A stretch of 64,000 nucleotides of DNA from Escallonia rubra (GCA_033065855.1 JAVXUO010002269.1:186001-250000), one strand, 5' to 3'; shown: positions 23,856 through 37,223, numbered from the stretch's first letter. Notes: generated by a model from the letters alone, not told the origin. Numbers and translations are program-made.

Positions 23856-23954
23856 ATGGCTCGTATGGAGCAAACTGCTCGCAAATCCACAGGTGGGGAA
23901 GCTCCCAGAAAGGACCTCGCAAATTGCAATGAACCTTCATTGCAGGTTCAGTAA
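23856..23954 (+). pseudogene. Truncated histone H3: N-terminal tail only
   Basis: The ATG at 23856 opens a 32-residue frame whose residues 2-22 follow the H3 tail: identical at QTARKSTGG (5-13) and APRK (15-18), with changes T3M, K4E, K14E and Q19D, numbering without the initiator Met. Similarity stops after Ala21, and the frame ends at TAA 23952-23954. The histone fold is absent and no further H3 sequence is seen downstream. Upstream elements look like a real histone promoter. The simplest reading is a dead H3 copy; expression as a tail-like peptide cannot be excluded. Both acetylatable or methylatable lysines K4 and K14 are replaced by Glu, while K9 and K18 remain. Confidence 0.75.
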
Positions 23955-25064
23955 TTTGTTCCCTTTTTTTTTTTTGTTGCTTTTCTCTTGGTTAGTTCGT
24001 AAATGTCTAATGTCGTGCTCTGTCGATCGTTCTCTCGTGTGCATACAAAGGGCTCTATGTACAAAACCCTCTGTATTTGTGATGAAAGAAATATTGTATT
24101 TTTTATGTGTGTAGAAGTGTATACAAAGGGCTCTATTAGTGATTTGTGACACAAATCACAAATCTTGTGACACAAATTTTGTGTATGGTAGGCCTCATAA
24201 ACCTATAATCCAATTATTTACATTAACATCACGCATTAGCATTAAGGATGCAAACCCCTTAGTTTACTGCTAATGTTTTTTTTTCCTTTCTCCCTTGGAT
24301 TAAATGAGCAATTTTATAATTTTTAAGCATTAAGCTTACCATTGCTTATTTTCACCCATATTGTGCTAATTTATCCGCTTTTTTGTCATAAAAAGTCAAT
24401 ACTTATTACTGATTTATATTTTTAATGACAAAAGAATAGAAAAAGCAAGTAAGAAGATGGAAATAGCATTTCTCAAAGTGTTATAACTTTAAGAATATGA
24501 ACTGCCTTATTTTACTATTGAACTTCCCACTCCACGGGATTTAGGATATTTCCAAACTCTTTTATTACAATGAACAATAGTTTGTTAAACTTTTTCTCAG
24601 GACAAAATTTTTTAAATCTAGGTGTACTTTTATTGTTTTTGAGAGTGCTTCAAAAAAGTTCTTAGACGGATACACTTTAGAATGCACCCCACCATTATCT
24701 TAATAAATTCATTTTAATTTGAACTATTCACTTCAAATATTTTCCAGTGACACGTATTAATTAGATAACATATGATCTTTAACGACAAAAACTTAATGGA
24801 GAAGTTCAAATTTGGATCCGATTCACCAAAACCCGTCCCGAATGATTATCATTTTTTGTGAAAGATCAAGTTGTATTAACAATCAAGAATCTTATCATCT
24901 ATGATAATGAATACAGCTTACGGTCCAAGCTGCAGGCCCGAATCATTATCATAGTTGAGTTAAATGTTTCTACATCCAATTAAGCCCAATCATTAACTAC
25001 CGCCAAGCTAGCATTTGAATTAGGTATGTAACAATCACCTATAACAAACAGGGACAATAAAGCC

Positions 25065-27335
25065 ATGTCAAGGCATGCACACCAACTGTTTGAAAATTTG
25101 CAACGCCTCATCTCCACCTGCCTAAACTCCCCCACAGCTTCACTCTCACAAGCACGGCAAGCACACGCCCACATCCTCACAACCGGCCTGTCAAATGACA
25201 CCCGCTTCACCACCAAGCTCCTCTCCCTCTATGCCACCCACCTTTGCCACGCCGACGCAAGCCTCGTCCTTGACTCCATTCCTCAACCCGACGTGTTCTC
25301 CTTCTCCACCCTCATTTACGCCTTCTCACGATCCGGCAATTTCGGTCGCACCCTCCATTTGTTTTCACGAATGTTGCGTGAAAACATTATGCCGGATGCC
25401 CATGTCATCCCTAGTATTGTCAAGGCATGCACTGGACTGTCGGCCCTCAAACCCGGGAAACAGGTCCATGGGTTTGTTTCGACATCTGGGCTTTTGTCAG
25501 ACCGATTTGTTCAGTCCTCTTTGATTCATTTGTATGTTAAATGTGACCGGTTAAGTGATGCAAACCAACTGTTTGATTTAATGCCTGAACCAAGTATGGT
25601 TTCTTTGAGTGCTATAATTTCGGGTTACGCTCGACAGGGGAATGTCAGCGATGCGAAGAAGGCGTTTGACAGGATGGAAGAGTTACGAATTGAACCTAAT
25701 TTAGTATTGTGGAATGGTATGATTGCAGGGTTCAATCAGAGTGGGCATTATTTGGAGGCTGTTTCGATGTTCCAGAAGATGTATTTGATGGGATTTAAGC
25801 CCGATGGAACTAGTGTATCTAGTGTTGTTTCTGCTGTTGGAGACTTACAGGATTTAACAGTGGGCATTCAACTACATTGTTACGCGATCAGGCAGGGTTT
25901 AGGTGTAGATAAGTATGTTGTCAGTGCACTCATAATTATGTATAGCAAGTTTGCATGCACATCAGAAATGTCACAAGTGTTTGATGATATGGATCAATTT
26001 GATTTAGCTGTTTGCAATGCTTTGCTTGCTGGGTTCTCCCGGAATGGTCTGATTGATGACGTAGTGAGGTTATTTGAGCAGTTCCAAAGTCAAGGGACGG
26101 AATTAAATGTCGTGTCTTGGACTTCGATGATTTCTGGTTGCACGCAGCATGGCAAAGATATTGAGGCTTTGGAGCTATTCAGAAAGATGCAAATTGCTGG
26201 GGTGGAACCAAATTGTGTAACTATTCCTTGCTTGCTTCCAGCTTGTGGAAATATTGCTGCGTTGATGCACGGGAAGGCAGCACACGGATTTTCACTGAGA
26301 AGGGAGATCTGTGATGACGTTTATGTGGGTAGTGCGCTTGTTGATATGTATTCTAACTGTGGAAGGATTCAAGCAGCTCGGATATATTTCGACCGGATGC
26401 CTATCCGCAATCGGGTTTGTTGGAATGCAATGATAGGTGGATATGCGATGCATGGAAAGACTAAGGATGTAATAGAGATATTTGACTTGATGCAGAGGAG
26501 GGAGCAGAAGCCCGATGTCATTACCTTCACTTCTCTATTATCTGCATGTAGCCACAGTGGTCTTACTGAAGAAGGGCAGTCTTACTTTTATAGCATGTCG
26601 AGAGAGCATGGTATTGAACCTAGAGTAGAGCATTATGCTTGTATGGTGGCCCTTCTTGGTCGTTCAGGAAAGCTTGAAGAGGCATATTCTATGATCCGGG
26701 AAATGCCATTCGAGCCTGATGCTTGTGTGTGGGGAGCTTTACTGAGTTCTTGTAGAGTTCATCACAGTTTGTGTTTGGCTGAGGTTGCTGCCAATAAACT
26801 ATTTGTTTTAGAACCAAATAATCCTGGTAATTACATTCTTTTATCCAATATTTATGCTTCCAAAGGCAAATGGCATGAAGTAGATAAAATGAGGGATTTG
26901 ATGAAGGGTATGGGGTTGAGGAAGAACCCCGGATGCAGTTGGATCGAGGTCAAAAACAAGGTGCACATGCTTCTAGCAGGAGACAAATCGCATCCTCAAA
27001 TGACCCAAATAATAGAGAAGATGGATAAGTTGAGCATAAAAATGAAGAAATCAGGTCACTTACCACTAACTGATTTTGTGCTGCAAGATGTGGAAGATCA
27101 GGAAAAGGAGCACATTTTGTGTGGTCACAGTGAGAAGCTGGCAGTAGTGTTTGGGCTATTGAACACTCCGCCAGGGTCTCCTCTACAAGTCATTAAAAAC
27201 CTCAGAATTTGCGAGGACTGTCATGTGGTTATAAAATTCATATCCAGCTTTGAAGGGAGAGAAATTTTTGTTCGAGACACGAACCGCTTCCATCACTTCA
27301 AGGATGGGGTGTGCTCATGTGGGGACTATTGGTGA
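25065..27335 (+). CDS. PPR protein, PLS class with E/E+ and DYW domains (At1g20230-like)
   Basis: Single exon, 756 residues. The first 30 residues are a plausible organelle-targeting stretch. Tandem P, L and S pentatricopeptide repeats occupy about 40-560, for example VVSWTSMISGCTQHGKDIEALELFRKM split over two helices. The E region includes NPGCSWIEVKNKVHM, and the C-terminal DYW domain has the deaminase zinc motif HSE (688-690), CxxCH (716-720), CSC (750-752) and the final Asp-Tyr-Trp. All catalytic and zinc residues are present, so it is predicted to be an active C-to-U RNA editing factor of plastid or mitochondrion. Length and sequence fit the orthologue group of At1g20230. The antisense reading frame opposite the start is a shadow. 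Confidence 0.96.
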   Translation: MSRHAHQLFENLQRLISTCLNSPTASLSQARQAHAHILTTGLSNDTRFTTKLLSLYATHLCHADASLVLDSIPQPDVFSFSTLIYAFSRSGNFGRTLHLFSRMLRENIMPDAHVIPSIVKACTGLSALKPGKQVHGFVSTSGLLSDRFVQSSLIHLYVKCDRLSDANQLFDLMPEPSMVSLSAIISGYARQGNVSDAKKAFDRMEELRIEPNLVLWNGMIAGFNQSGHYLEAVSMFQKMYLMGFKPDGTSVSSVVSAVGDLQDLTVGIQLHCYAIRQGLGVDKYVVSALIIMYSKFACTSEMSQVFDDMDQFDLAVCNALLAGFSRNGLIDDVVRLFEQFQSQGTELNVVSWTSMISGCTQHGKDIEALELFRKMQIAGVEPNCVTIPCLLPACGNIAALMHGKAAHGFSLRREICDDVYVGSALVDMYSNCGRIQAARIYFDRMPIRNRVCWNAMIGGYAMHGKTKDVIEIFDLMQRREQKPDVITFTSLLSACSHSGLTEEGQSYFYSMSREHGIEPRVEHYACMVALLGRSGKLEEAYSMIREMPFEPDACVWGALLSSCRVHHSLCLAEVAANKLFVLEPNNPGNYILLSNIYASKGKWHEVDKMRDLMKGMGLRKNPGCSWIEVKNKVHMLLAGDKSHPQMTQIIEKMDKLSIKMKKSGHLPLTDFVLQDVEDQEKEHILCGHSEKLAVVFGLLNTPPGSPLQVIKNLRICEDCHVVIKFISSFEGREIFVRDTNRFHHFKDGVCSCGDYW

Positions 27336-27472
27336 TTGAGTTTTATTCTTTAGCCGGTATCTAACAGTGTTTAAGCAGAAACCAAAGGGACATTGTGATG
27401 TAGGTGGCAAAGTGAAGTTCACACTTCCGGCACGTCTCCATTCTAACATCATCTTCAGCTTGTATTTCAATG

Positions 27473-27577
27473 TTCCAAGTCCTTATTCTGTTTCGTTTCT
27501 CAGAATTCATTGTTGGAGATATGGGCCGCTTTCGTCTCTTCAAAGATGGCATTTGTTCATTGGGTGACATTTGGTGA
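27473..27577 (+). pseudogene. Decayed second DYW tail behind the PPR gene
   Basis: The frame ending at TGA 27575-27577 reads ...GRFRLFKDGICSLGDIW, against NRFHHFKDGVCSCGDYW at the end of the intact gene 240 bases upstream. The second cysteine of CSC is Leu, the two histidines of RFHHF are lost, and the middle part with CxxCH is missing. It is probably a partial tandem copy of the 3' end of the PPR gene. It could be read only as untranslated sequence of that mRNA. Confidence 0.6.
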
Positions 27578-29199
27578 TTAATTCCAAGATTTCCAGCGAA
27601 AGGATGCTATATTTAGGAAATTCGAGTTCTGGTTCACTTTACGCAGCACATCATGTGATATACATCTGTGAGGAATCCAAAGGTGAAGGAACTCAACTTT
27701 AACTTCTGTAATTAGGGTTATTGAAGGTCAGAAAAAGAATTGTTGTCTTAGAGGTCTGGCTAACTTATGCACCGGTAAGAATAGTCGTTTAACATCAACA
27801 ACCCATGGCTCAATATTATGCGTATTTTTTCAATGCCGATGTTATCGGTCCCTAGTAAAGATGCTACCTACACCATAGAGCTTTTGCTTGCGCCTTAGCA
27901 AATTGAAGCAGCTCAATAAGTTTGAAGCACATCAATCAGCTCAAGTATCTATTGACATGCCCGCTGTACTAAAGTAAAAAAAAAACGTTTAGGGTCAACA
28001 CTTCAATTAGTTAGTTTTGTTTGTCTTTTCTCTCAACGTACATCACAAATATATTTGCATTTCCTGCATTATGGGTTCTCTGTAGTAACTCTATAGCCTA
28101 AAGTGGTTTGCGACATGTATATACAATGATCTCATATCTATGATGTCGTACTTGCAGGTCATGTAGCTTTTGGCAAGTGAATAAAAATTCGATTGATCTG
28201 CTTTCTGTTTTTAATGACGGCCATTATATGACAATAGTTGTTGATATCCACACCTTTAGTGATGGACTGACATGAAGGATAACCCAAGAATCGGCTCGTG
28301 ATACACAGAAACTTTCGGCTAATCATGTGCCGCTTGATCAGATGCTGGATATCCCCACTTTGTAAGATCAGTCCTAGTTGGATTTAATCAAGGAAGATGC
28401 TTGGGTCGAAGAACTTGGAACCGGAGAGATCTATTCGTTTAAAAAGTACTTCTCTTGTGCTGCTAGATCAGTTGTTTTATGTGGAAATATGTTCCTACCC
28501 AGATAAGCCCTGCTGATGGTAGCTGAACACCGATGATCAGGCAATAGTCCATCGGTTTTTTCACAATAGGTAAATGTATTATTTCAAAGCAACTAGAGTC
28601 ATACTCTTACACCTTGCACAAGGTAATTGTCCATCTTAGCTTCTAAGAAGCAGCTAGAGCTGATTTTAAGTCTTTAGTTGTTGAACTTGGTTATATATGT
28701 AAAGGTCTTTTCTCTGCAAATTATAGAGAAAAAAATTAGAAGATAATCAGCTGCTCTCCTTCCAAGTTGCCTTAAAGTTCATATATATGTCATTAGAGTA
28801 GATATTCGCTTCTAAGACAAACTTTTAGAAATCTACTGGTTTTAATAGTGATGCTGAATCTTGCCGTCTTATATGCAGTGTCACCAAGTGGATCCATTAC
28901 TTTTATGGGAGATCGCATATTTGCTTGCTTGTTACGGGGTCAAATGATGGGGCGAACTTTTGTGATTGTTTTTGCTTGTTTTAACCACTTTATTCAGGAG
29001 GCTTGGAAACCAGGTAGGCTGCTAGCTGGTGCATGTTTTCCGGGAGATCGTATGAAAGTCACGTTATGTGAAACTGAAATCACCGCCCGTTGTACGGAAG
29101 CAGCATGTGCCAGAATGTGGGCTTGTTCTTTCCATCAGTATATATAAAGAACCTTGCAAATGTAATCAATTCCATCTCTTCAATATCAAGTTAACTTCG

Positions 29200-29690
29200 G
29201 TAGTGTTTGAAATCTACAACGTTTTCAGTTTTTTATTCAATTTTGTAAACTAGAGAAAAAAAACGCGTTTGACACAGTTTTGATTTTTTTTCCCTTTCAG
29301 TTTTGAAAACCAGTTTTTAAAACATGGTTGTTTTTTAAAACTCCCATTTTGGAATTTTGGGTTTCCAGTTTTGGTTTTTGTTTTGAGAACACCCCCCCCC
29401 CCCCCCCACCGCCACCGCCCACCGGCGTCGGCCACTGCCACCCGTCGGCACGGCCAACCGCCAGAACTGCCGCCCCCAGCCGGCCGTTGCCACCCGTTGG
29501 CCACCACCCCCAGCCGGCCACTGCCACCGCAACTAGCACCAAAGAAAAAACTCAAAATACACCCAAAAGAAAAAAACTCAAAATAAAAATTCGGAAATTA
29601 AACACCCATTTAACTAAACTTGTTTTGATTTTTGTTTTTTGAAAATAGAAAATCAAAACTGAAAGTAATTTCTTACAGACTATCGTCAAA
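29200..29690 (-). mobile_element. MITE-like element with GC-rich core, copy 2 (inverted)
   Basis: Reverse orientation relative to copy 1. acgcgtttgacacagttttg at about 29262 corresponds to the GTCAAACGCG end, and the C-rich core (16 C at 29392-29407, then ccgccaccgcccaccgg) is the complement of the ggcggtgg core. The outer limits are uncertain because the flanks hold further A/T-rich fragments. Confidence 0.6.
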
Positions 29691-29975
29691 GAAATGGTTA
29701 AACCTAAAAGAATACTAGAACATCCCTTTCTTTTTTTTTCATTTTTCGTTATTACGGATCTTTGATAATTCATGTTATCATACCTCATATATGAGGCAGT
29801 GGTCCCGAATGATCAAGCCCTTCTATATTTGCCGAATAGCTCGAATCATGTTTGACCTATCGAACTCTCGTCATCCCTGTTCCAAACCCTTCTGGGACTT
29901 GCACTATTTTAGTTAGTTTTTGACTTTTCTTTCACCCCAAGTGGATGCAACTAATTATTCCAATCATTGACATTT

Positions 29976-30320
29976 AGGCTTTGTTTGACAATTTTTTTTT
30001 TTTATTTTCAGTTTTTAAAGAGCAGTTTAATTTTTTTTTTAACAAAAATAAGTGGGTGTTTGATAACCCTTTTTTTTTAGTTTTTTTTTTTTTTTTGTGT
30101 TTGGTAACCCTTTTTTTTGCCGGTGGTGGGTGCGTTGTGGTGGAGGTCTAAAAAAAAAAATTTAAGTGAAAAAAAAGAGCTTTTTCCTCTTCTTTTTTTT
30201 CCTCTACAATTTAAAAAGTGATTTTTTTTATTGAAAAAAATAATAATTACGAAACACTTTTTTTTCCAATTTTCAAAACTGAAAAAAAAAAAAAAAAGAG
30301 CGTCGCGTCAAACATGGCCT
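29976..30320 (+). mobile_element. MITE-like element with GC-rich core, copy 3 (core mostly deleted)
   Basis: Best-preserved ends: aggctttgtttgacaa at the left and gcgtcaaacatggcct at the right, an inverted repeat of about 16 bases. The core is reduced to gccggtggtgggtgcg. Length is 345 bases against about 450 in copies 1 and 4. Confidence 0.75.
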
Positions 30321-31179
30321 AATCTTCTCTACTCCTTGCTTACCAAACCGTGGACTTCCATTGTTAGATTTAAATATGGGTTTGCTTGACGGTGTTATCA
30401 TTACATGGCCAGATTTACTAAGTGCAAAAAGCTACTTTATATTGATCTTTGTTTACAATAATACCAAGACCCTTTTGCTGTCAACTGAGGCAAGGGAAAA
30501 GCTGAAAAAAAAAAAAGGCAAGGGAAAAGCTGTATCAATTTGCCAATAGTTTCACTTCTCCTGTTTTTTCTTGGGCCCTAACCTAACCCTCTTGCCTTTT
30601 GTACAAGGTCTTAATTCCGGACGGTGGTTGTACCACCCTAAAACAAAAAATAACACTGCGAGAGGCAGAAGTAGTAACACCTCTAATGTCAAAAGCATGT
30701 GCATTACATGCAGGAATAATAGGGCTGGACACATAAGGTCAAAGAGGGCCATGTGAGGTTGCATGAATAAAAAAAAAATCAGATGATTTAAGGGAAAATA
30801 TTCTATCATAGAAAGCCATTGAATTTGTTGTGTTTGCCTTCGTATAGCAACAACCAACACATAAAAAGAATGTGAAAAGGGAACAATTTGGTTCATGGGG
30901 TTTGATCCTTTCACGGCTCTTCTGTTGGGTGAACCATGTGGGTGTGGATGCATCTGTGAGAGAACGTGGGAATAATTGAATGAGATGCAGAACTCCTCTG
31001 GGATCGATTCATTATAAAACTTCTCTCTACTTGCAGAAGTCACATGTATGACTGTTGCATTGCTTATTTAAGTAGGTGTCACTTGTGCTGTTGGAAGCCA
31101 TAAATGTGAAGACATCTCCAATCTTGATCCTCCTATCTTCTTCCACAGCCTCCCATTTTTGTCATTGGCATCCGAAAAA

Positions 31180-32147
31180 ATGGCGAGAAATGGCGCTCTT
31201 ACGTTTGCCATGGTAGTTGTTTTGTGTTGTCTTGTCAATGCCAATGCGTTCGTCGCTTCAGGATGGACAAAAGCTCATGCTACCTTTTATGGAGGTAGCG
31301 ACGCTTCCGGGACTATGGGTATGTAGCTCTTCAAATTTAGTAAAGGCGTTTTTGGGTTTTCTTGCTGTTTATGATAAAAAGAATCAGAGTGACGCATGGC
31401 TAACACTTTTTTGATTGATCACAGGGGGTGCTTGTGGGTACGGTAACTTGTACTCGACTGGATATGGGACGAGGACGGCTGCTTTGAGCACTGCAATGTT
31501 CAACGATGGAGCGGCATGCGGGCAATGCTACAGGATTGTGTGTGATTATAATGCAGACCCGAAATGGTGCAAAAAGGGCGTTTCTGTGACCGTCACCGCA
31601 ACGAACTTTTGCCCTCCCAACTTCGATCAACCTAACAATGCTGGAGGCTGGTGCAACCCACCCCTCCAGCATTTCGATATGGCTCAACCTGCTTGGGAAA
31701 AGATAGGAATTTACAGAGGCGGGATTGTTCCTGTGATGTTTCAAAGGTCTTAATCTAGACCATTTTCTTCTCTCTTTTTTTTTCCAGATTTATTTTCTTG
31801 TAACCATAGAGTTTATAAAGTTTGCATCTTGGTTGTTCAGGGTTCCGTGCAAGAAGCATGGTGGAGTTAGATTCACAGTCAATGGAAGGGACTACTTTGA
31901 GCTCGTCATGATAAGCAATGTGGGAGGGGCTGGATCCATCCAATCGGTACAGATCAAAGGCTCGAAAACTAACTGGATGCCGATGTCTCGGAACTGGGGA
32001 GCCAATTGGCAGTCCAATGCCTATCTCAATGGCCAATCTTTATCATTCAAGGTTACCACCACTGATGGAGTGACCAAGGAATTTACAAACATTGTATCTT
32101 CCAATTGGGGGTTCGGCCAAACATTCTCAAGCCCGGTACAATTCTGA
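31180..32147 (+). CDS. Alpha-expansin (EXPA11-like), 3 exons
   Basis: Exons 31180-31318, 31425-31746 and 31841-32147 join to 255 residues, normal for the family. Residues 1-27 are a signal peptide. The double-psi beta-barrel domain follows, with [11 protein letters not shown], the cysteine pattern ([21 protein letters not shown]) and the conserved HFD motif in [11 protein letters not shown]. The C-terminal CBM63-like domain keeps the tryptophans in [15 protein letters not shown] and the ending [13 protein letters not shown]. Expansins loosen cellulose-xyloglucan contacts in growing walls without hydrolysis. The two intron positions are those of most alpha-expansins. Position in the conserved block argues for the orthologue group of Arabidopsis EXPA11 (At1g20190). 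Confidence 0.95.
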
Positions 32148-33739
32148 GCCGAAAACGGCTCTCGGGCTTAGGCTATTGGGTTTCCATAGGCCGCGGCGTG
32201 CTTACTCTTTTACTGAAGCAGCCCGCCAATTTTTCGTTTTATGGTGGTGAGGAAAACAAGTTTCTGCGCTGATGGTATGAGATGGGGGTGAACTCATTGG
32301 CCAAAGGTCGTGACCCACAAACTTTGTTGCAATTTCATGTATGTAGACACATTATTTTTGCTTGTATTGAATATAATTACGCCATCAATAAGAAGCATGC
32401 TTAAGCTGCAGCTTCATGTTCATTTCCCGATTTTCCTCATACAATTGTAATATCATAATATACCAACCTATTCTCTTAGGTTGAACATTCCATGCTGTGG
32501 TTGTACAAGAAGTTGCTTGTTAGCCAATACAAATTACATTGAGCCTAAATTCCAATCAATAGTTGTATGAACGGAAAGTTCTCATACTTGCAACATGCAT
32601 TTACTAGTGTAAGGGTCTATTCAAGCTTAGGGCTTTTGATTTGGTAGATGCAATTTGATAAGGTGGCTGTATAATGTGGTTTGTGCTTCTGGTTTATACT
32701 TGAACGATTACAGGTCCCTTGTCCTCAATTATTGGGCGCCTGATATGTACTGAACCATATATGGATTTTGTTTTGTCTAATTACCGCGTTCATATAATCC
32801 TGACAGATCTTCGTATGTGGAAGTAGAATCCTTTAACAACATTTTGCTTTCCATTTCTTCTTCCAAATTTTTAGGGAACAAAGTACATATGTAGAGGTTG
32901 TGCTTTTGATTCTCGCCGTGCAGGGGAAGCTGATATTCTCTTACAAAATGTAACCAGTGTATATCAGAAGTTGCATAGATGAAAATCTGCCCAAGTACCA
33001 TACTCTATAACAGGAAAAATACTAGGATTGCACTTCTTTCTTTTGCTGGAGCTGTTAAGGAACGATGAGCTCTTAAGCACTTGAGTATGAAACTAGAGTT
33101 CTCTTGAAGTTGTTAACATTTTGAAATCATCCTTTCGAGTACATGACAGTATTGGTTCAACCCTATCCACCAAAATATTCCCCTGGCCTTCCTCTCTTTT
33201 AGATTATGGTTGGCTGAACTGCTTGCTTTCATAGTTTGAAATTGATTAATTAATTAAGGGTCAAAACTAAAACTAAAAGTGTAAATCTGCAGAAAATTTT
33301 GTCAGGCGCTTCACTTGAACACTCCCTGAATTACAGGTAGGGTTCTCTGAACGAATTTTAGGCGTAAAATCTTCATATTTTCACTCGGAGGGATGATGAG
33401 AAGAAAGTCGATAACTTGTTTGCAATTTTAGCAATTTCGCATATTGAAGAGAGATTTCAACAATAAGAAAATGAAGAGAGACTGCAGATTTGCAGTTCCC
33501 TTCTGATGAGAAGACTCTAACTACTCTATTACACTACTAATTCTAGTGGTTCTAGTTCACCTAATATGCTAAGTTTTATAACAACCATATCCAGTTTCAA
33601 TTATATATACCAAGGATCTTTCTCTACCATATCCAGTTTCAACTATTTATACTAAGGATCTTACTCTCTGCACGCACCAATCATATACTACTCTAGATTT
33701 CTCTACTTCATCTGCAAAAATTCCTGTTCTTGCTCTAAC
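32148..33739. other. Intergenic region between expansin and peroxidase
   Basis: The expansin 3' untranslated region probably ends near 32390 (catcaataag at about 32381). No gene or bounded repeat is seen between 32400 and 33580. The last 160 bases form the peroxidase promoter, with a tandem duplication. Confidence 0.65.
33584..33667 (+). promoter_or_regulatory. Tandemly duplicated core promoter of the peroxidase gene
   Basis: Two 42-base units (33584-33625 and 33626-33667) share accatatccagtttcaa, then ttatatatac or ctatttatac, then aaggatctt. Each carries its own TATA-like sequence, at about 33600-33609 and 33642-33651. The start codon is at 33740, so both are at sensible distances for transcription initiation. 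Confidence 0.75.
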
Positions 33740-35453
<1,714 letters not shown>

Positions 35454-37223
35454 CTAGGTTATAGCAAGGATCGATCTACAAGTCTTGGCCAAATTGGCAT
35501 CCGAGTGAGTCGTGTGGTTTTATTTACGTTATGTGTATACTTGTTTTTGTGCTCATTTTTCTTTCGGCTGAGAGATGAAAAAAATAAGGTTCTGCTCTGA
35601 AAATTCACTTGATTTGTTAAAGATTAGACGAGTTTATTACATTTGTTTTGAAAGATCACGAGTCAACCGAATCTGATGTACGGACAAAGTAGAATTGATA
35701 GAATTGTTGGATTTGGCAAAATGCAAATGTATTGAAGGTCACAAATAAGTAGGATTTGCTTTGTGTTCGACTATTTCGAAGCTCGTTGGAGATTGGTTAG
35801 CAAGGTAACAAACGAAGCAACCTTAACACTCGATGAGCTTTTGTCTAAAAGCAAATTACTATATAAAGCTTAGGCTCGAACTTGTTTTTTAGATCGGTTC
35901 TAGATATAAGCTTGGGCACGGGTTAAAACTCGATAAGGAAACTGAATTAAATTTGCACAATTCGAAGTTTGGCCGGGCTCAGCTCACCTGGCTAGTAGGT
36001 GGACTAGACTTACTTTTTTTTTTGTTGGATACCAAGGAATATATTCTCGAGCCAGCTTTAGCTTAACCGAGACTAAGTCTCCTTCCCAGACGATCTTAAG
36101 GGCACACTCCCTACATCAGCCTGGTGCATTCATAATTTTTTTTCCCTTATAGCCTGTTTGCGAGTTTTTTTTAGGAGAGAAATGGAAGGAAAAGAAAGGA
36201 AAGTGACTACTTTCCTTCCTTTTCTTTAGTTTGTGAGTTTTTTTAAGGAGAGAAAAGAAGAGAAAGGGGAGGAAAGTTTGGGCTTCTTTCGTCTCTAAAT
36301 CTTTCCTCCCAAAATTGGGAAGAAACGGAGAGAAAGGAAACTCTCATAAGTAATATTTTAATAATGCCCATATTACCCTTGAGACAATGAAGACTAAATT
36401 TTGAATGACTTCTAGGTTTTGAGGTTTCTTATGAAAGCTTATCACTTTATTTACAATTAAGTGATTGTTTTAGTTATTAGAGTTGACTCGTAACTGATTA
36501 TTTTACTTTTGGTGTGATATTAATTAGATTTAGATGTTGGGATTCTTGTCGTGATCTCATGGCTATTTTTGTTTTTTACATGATGAAATTAATCAACTAT
36601 GTAAGGCTTATGACATTAGTATGATATGTATTTTGTATGATTTATCGATAATTAAATTATTTTACCAACAAAATCATGTTTTTTTTAGGATCATACATTC
36701 ATAATCTTTGTTAGAATTATCACAATTTATTATAAGGGTATATACGTAATCATGTGTCTTTTCTTTTCTTTTCTGCTGAACTCACAAACAAGATAAAAGA
36801 ATGATACTTTCTTTCACAAACAAGAGGAAGGATAATTGTCTTCCCTTCTCTTCTTTTCTCTTCTTTTCCCTTCTCTTCCTTTCTTTTCTTTTCTCTCGTC
36901 TCAAAACTCGCAAACAGGCTATTAATGTCCCCCCCCCCCCCCCGCGCGGGGAGTTCATACACATAAGCATTAAACACCCAAACGGACTAATTAGCCTAGT
37001 GGCCATTTACTGTGCGTCGTGAGTTATATTGTTTTTATAAAAAGAAATTAAAATAAATTAGCAAGACATTGGCTTTATTTATTACTGTATTTGATATGAC
37101 TTGCAAAATAATATGAAGTAATTATTTACCATAAAACGGCTTCGGACCCACGAACCAAAATTTAGTCCACTTTGACTACTAGGGTCTGTGCAAAGTCGTT
37201 TTCCCGGTGGCCGTTAAATTTCA
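35454..37223. other. Intergenic region with Tourist-like element
   Basis: Holds the peroxidase 3' end, an AT-rich stretch with ctcgaac-type repeat fragments (35770-36000), the element at 36150-36921, a 15-C tract at 36929-36943, and about 200 bases of promoter for the Abitram-like gene. Confidence 0.65.
36150..36921. mobile_element. Tourist/PIF-Harbinger-like MITE with TTA duplication
   Basis: Left end tagcctgtttgcgagtttt and right end aaaactcgcaaacaggcta are perfect inverted repeats of 19 bases, flanked by TTA at 36147-36149 and 36922-36924. The sub-terminal parts are a polypurine tract on the left (ggagagaaatggaaggaaaag) and a polypyrimidine tract on the right (36838-36900), which would pair in a fold-back. 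No transposase is visible. The 3-base TTA duplication is the mark of PIF/Harbinger elements. Confidence 0.85.

Larger units (their letters stand above)
22991..25064. other. Intergenic region holding a histone H3 remnant
   Basis: Holds the 3' untranslated end of the monooxygenase, a histone-type promoter with a truncated H3 tail (23627-23954), and AT-rich DNA from 24180 on with no recognisable gene. Around 24040-24170 the phrase atacaaagggctctat occurs twice, next to a small palindrome, gatttgtgacacaaatc. Confidence 0.6.
27578..31179. other. Intergenic region with two MITE-like elements and expansin promoter
   Basis: 27580-29190 is AT-rich without a recognisable gene; an open frame at 28848-29147 matches no family I know. 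Then come MITE-like copies 2 and 3 and about 850 bases before the expansin gene. A TATA-like tatttaag lies near 31063. Confidence 0.6.

Noticed and set aside
29250-29642. Pro/Gly-rich reading frames on both strands
   Set aside because: Same cause: the GC-rich core of MITE-like copy 2 read in several frames.
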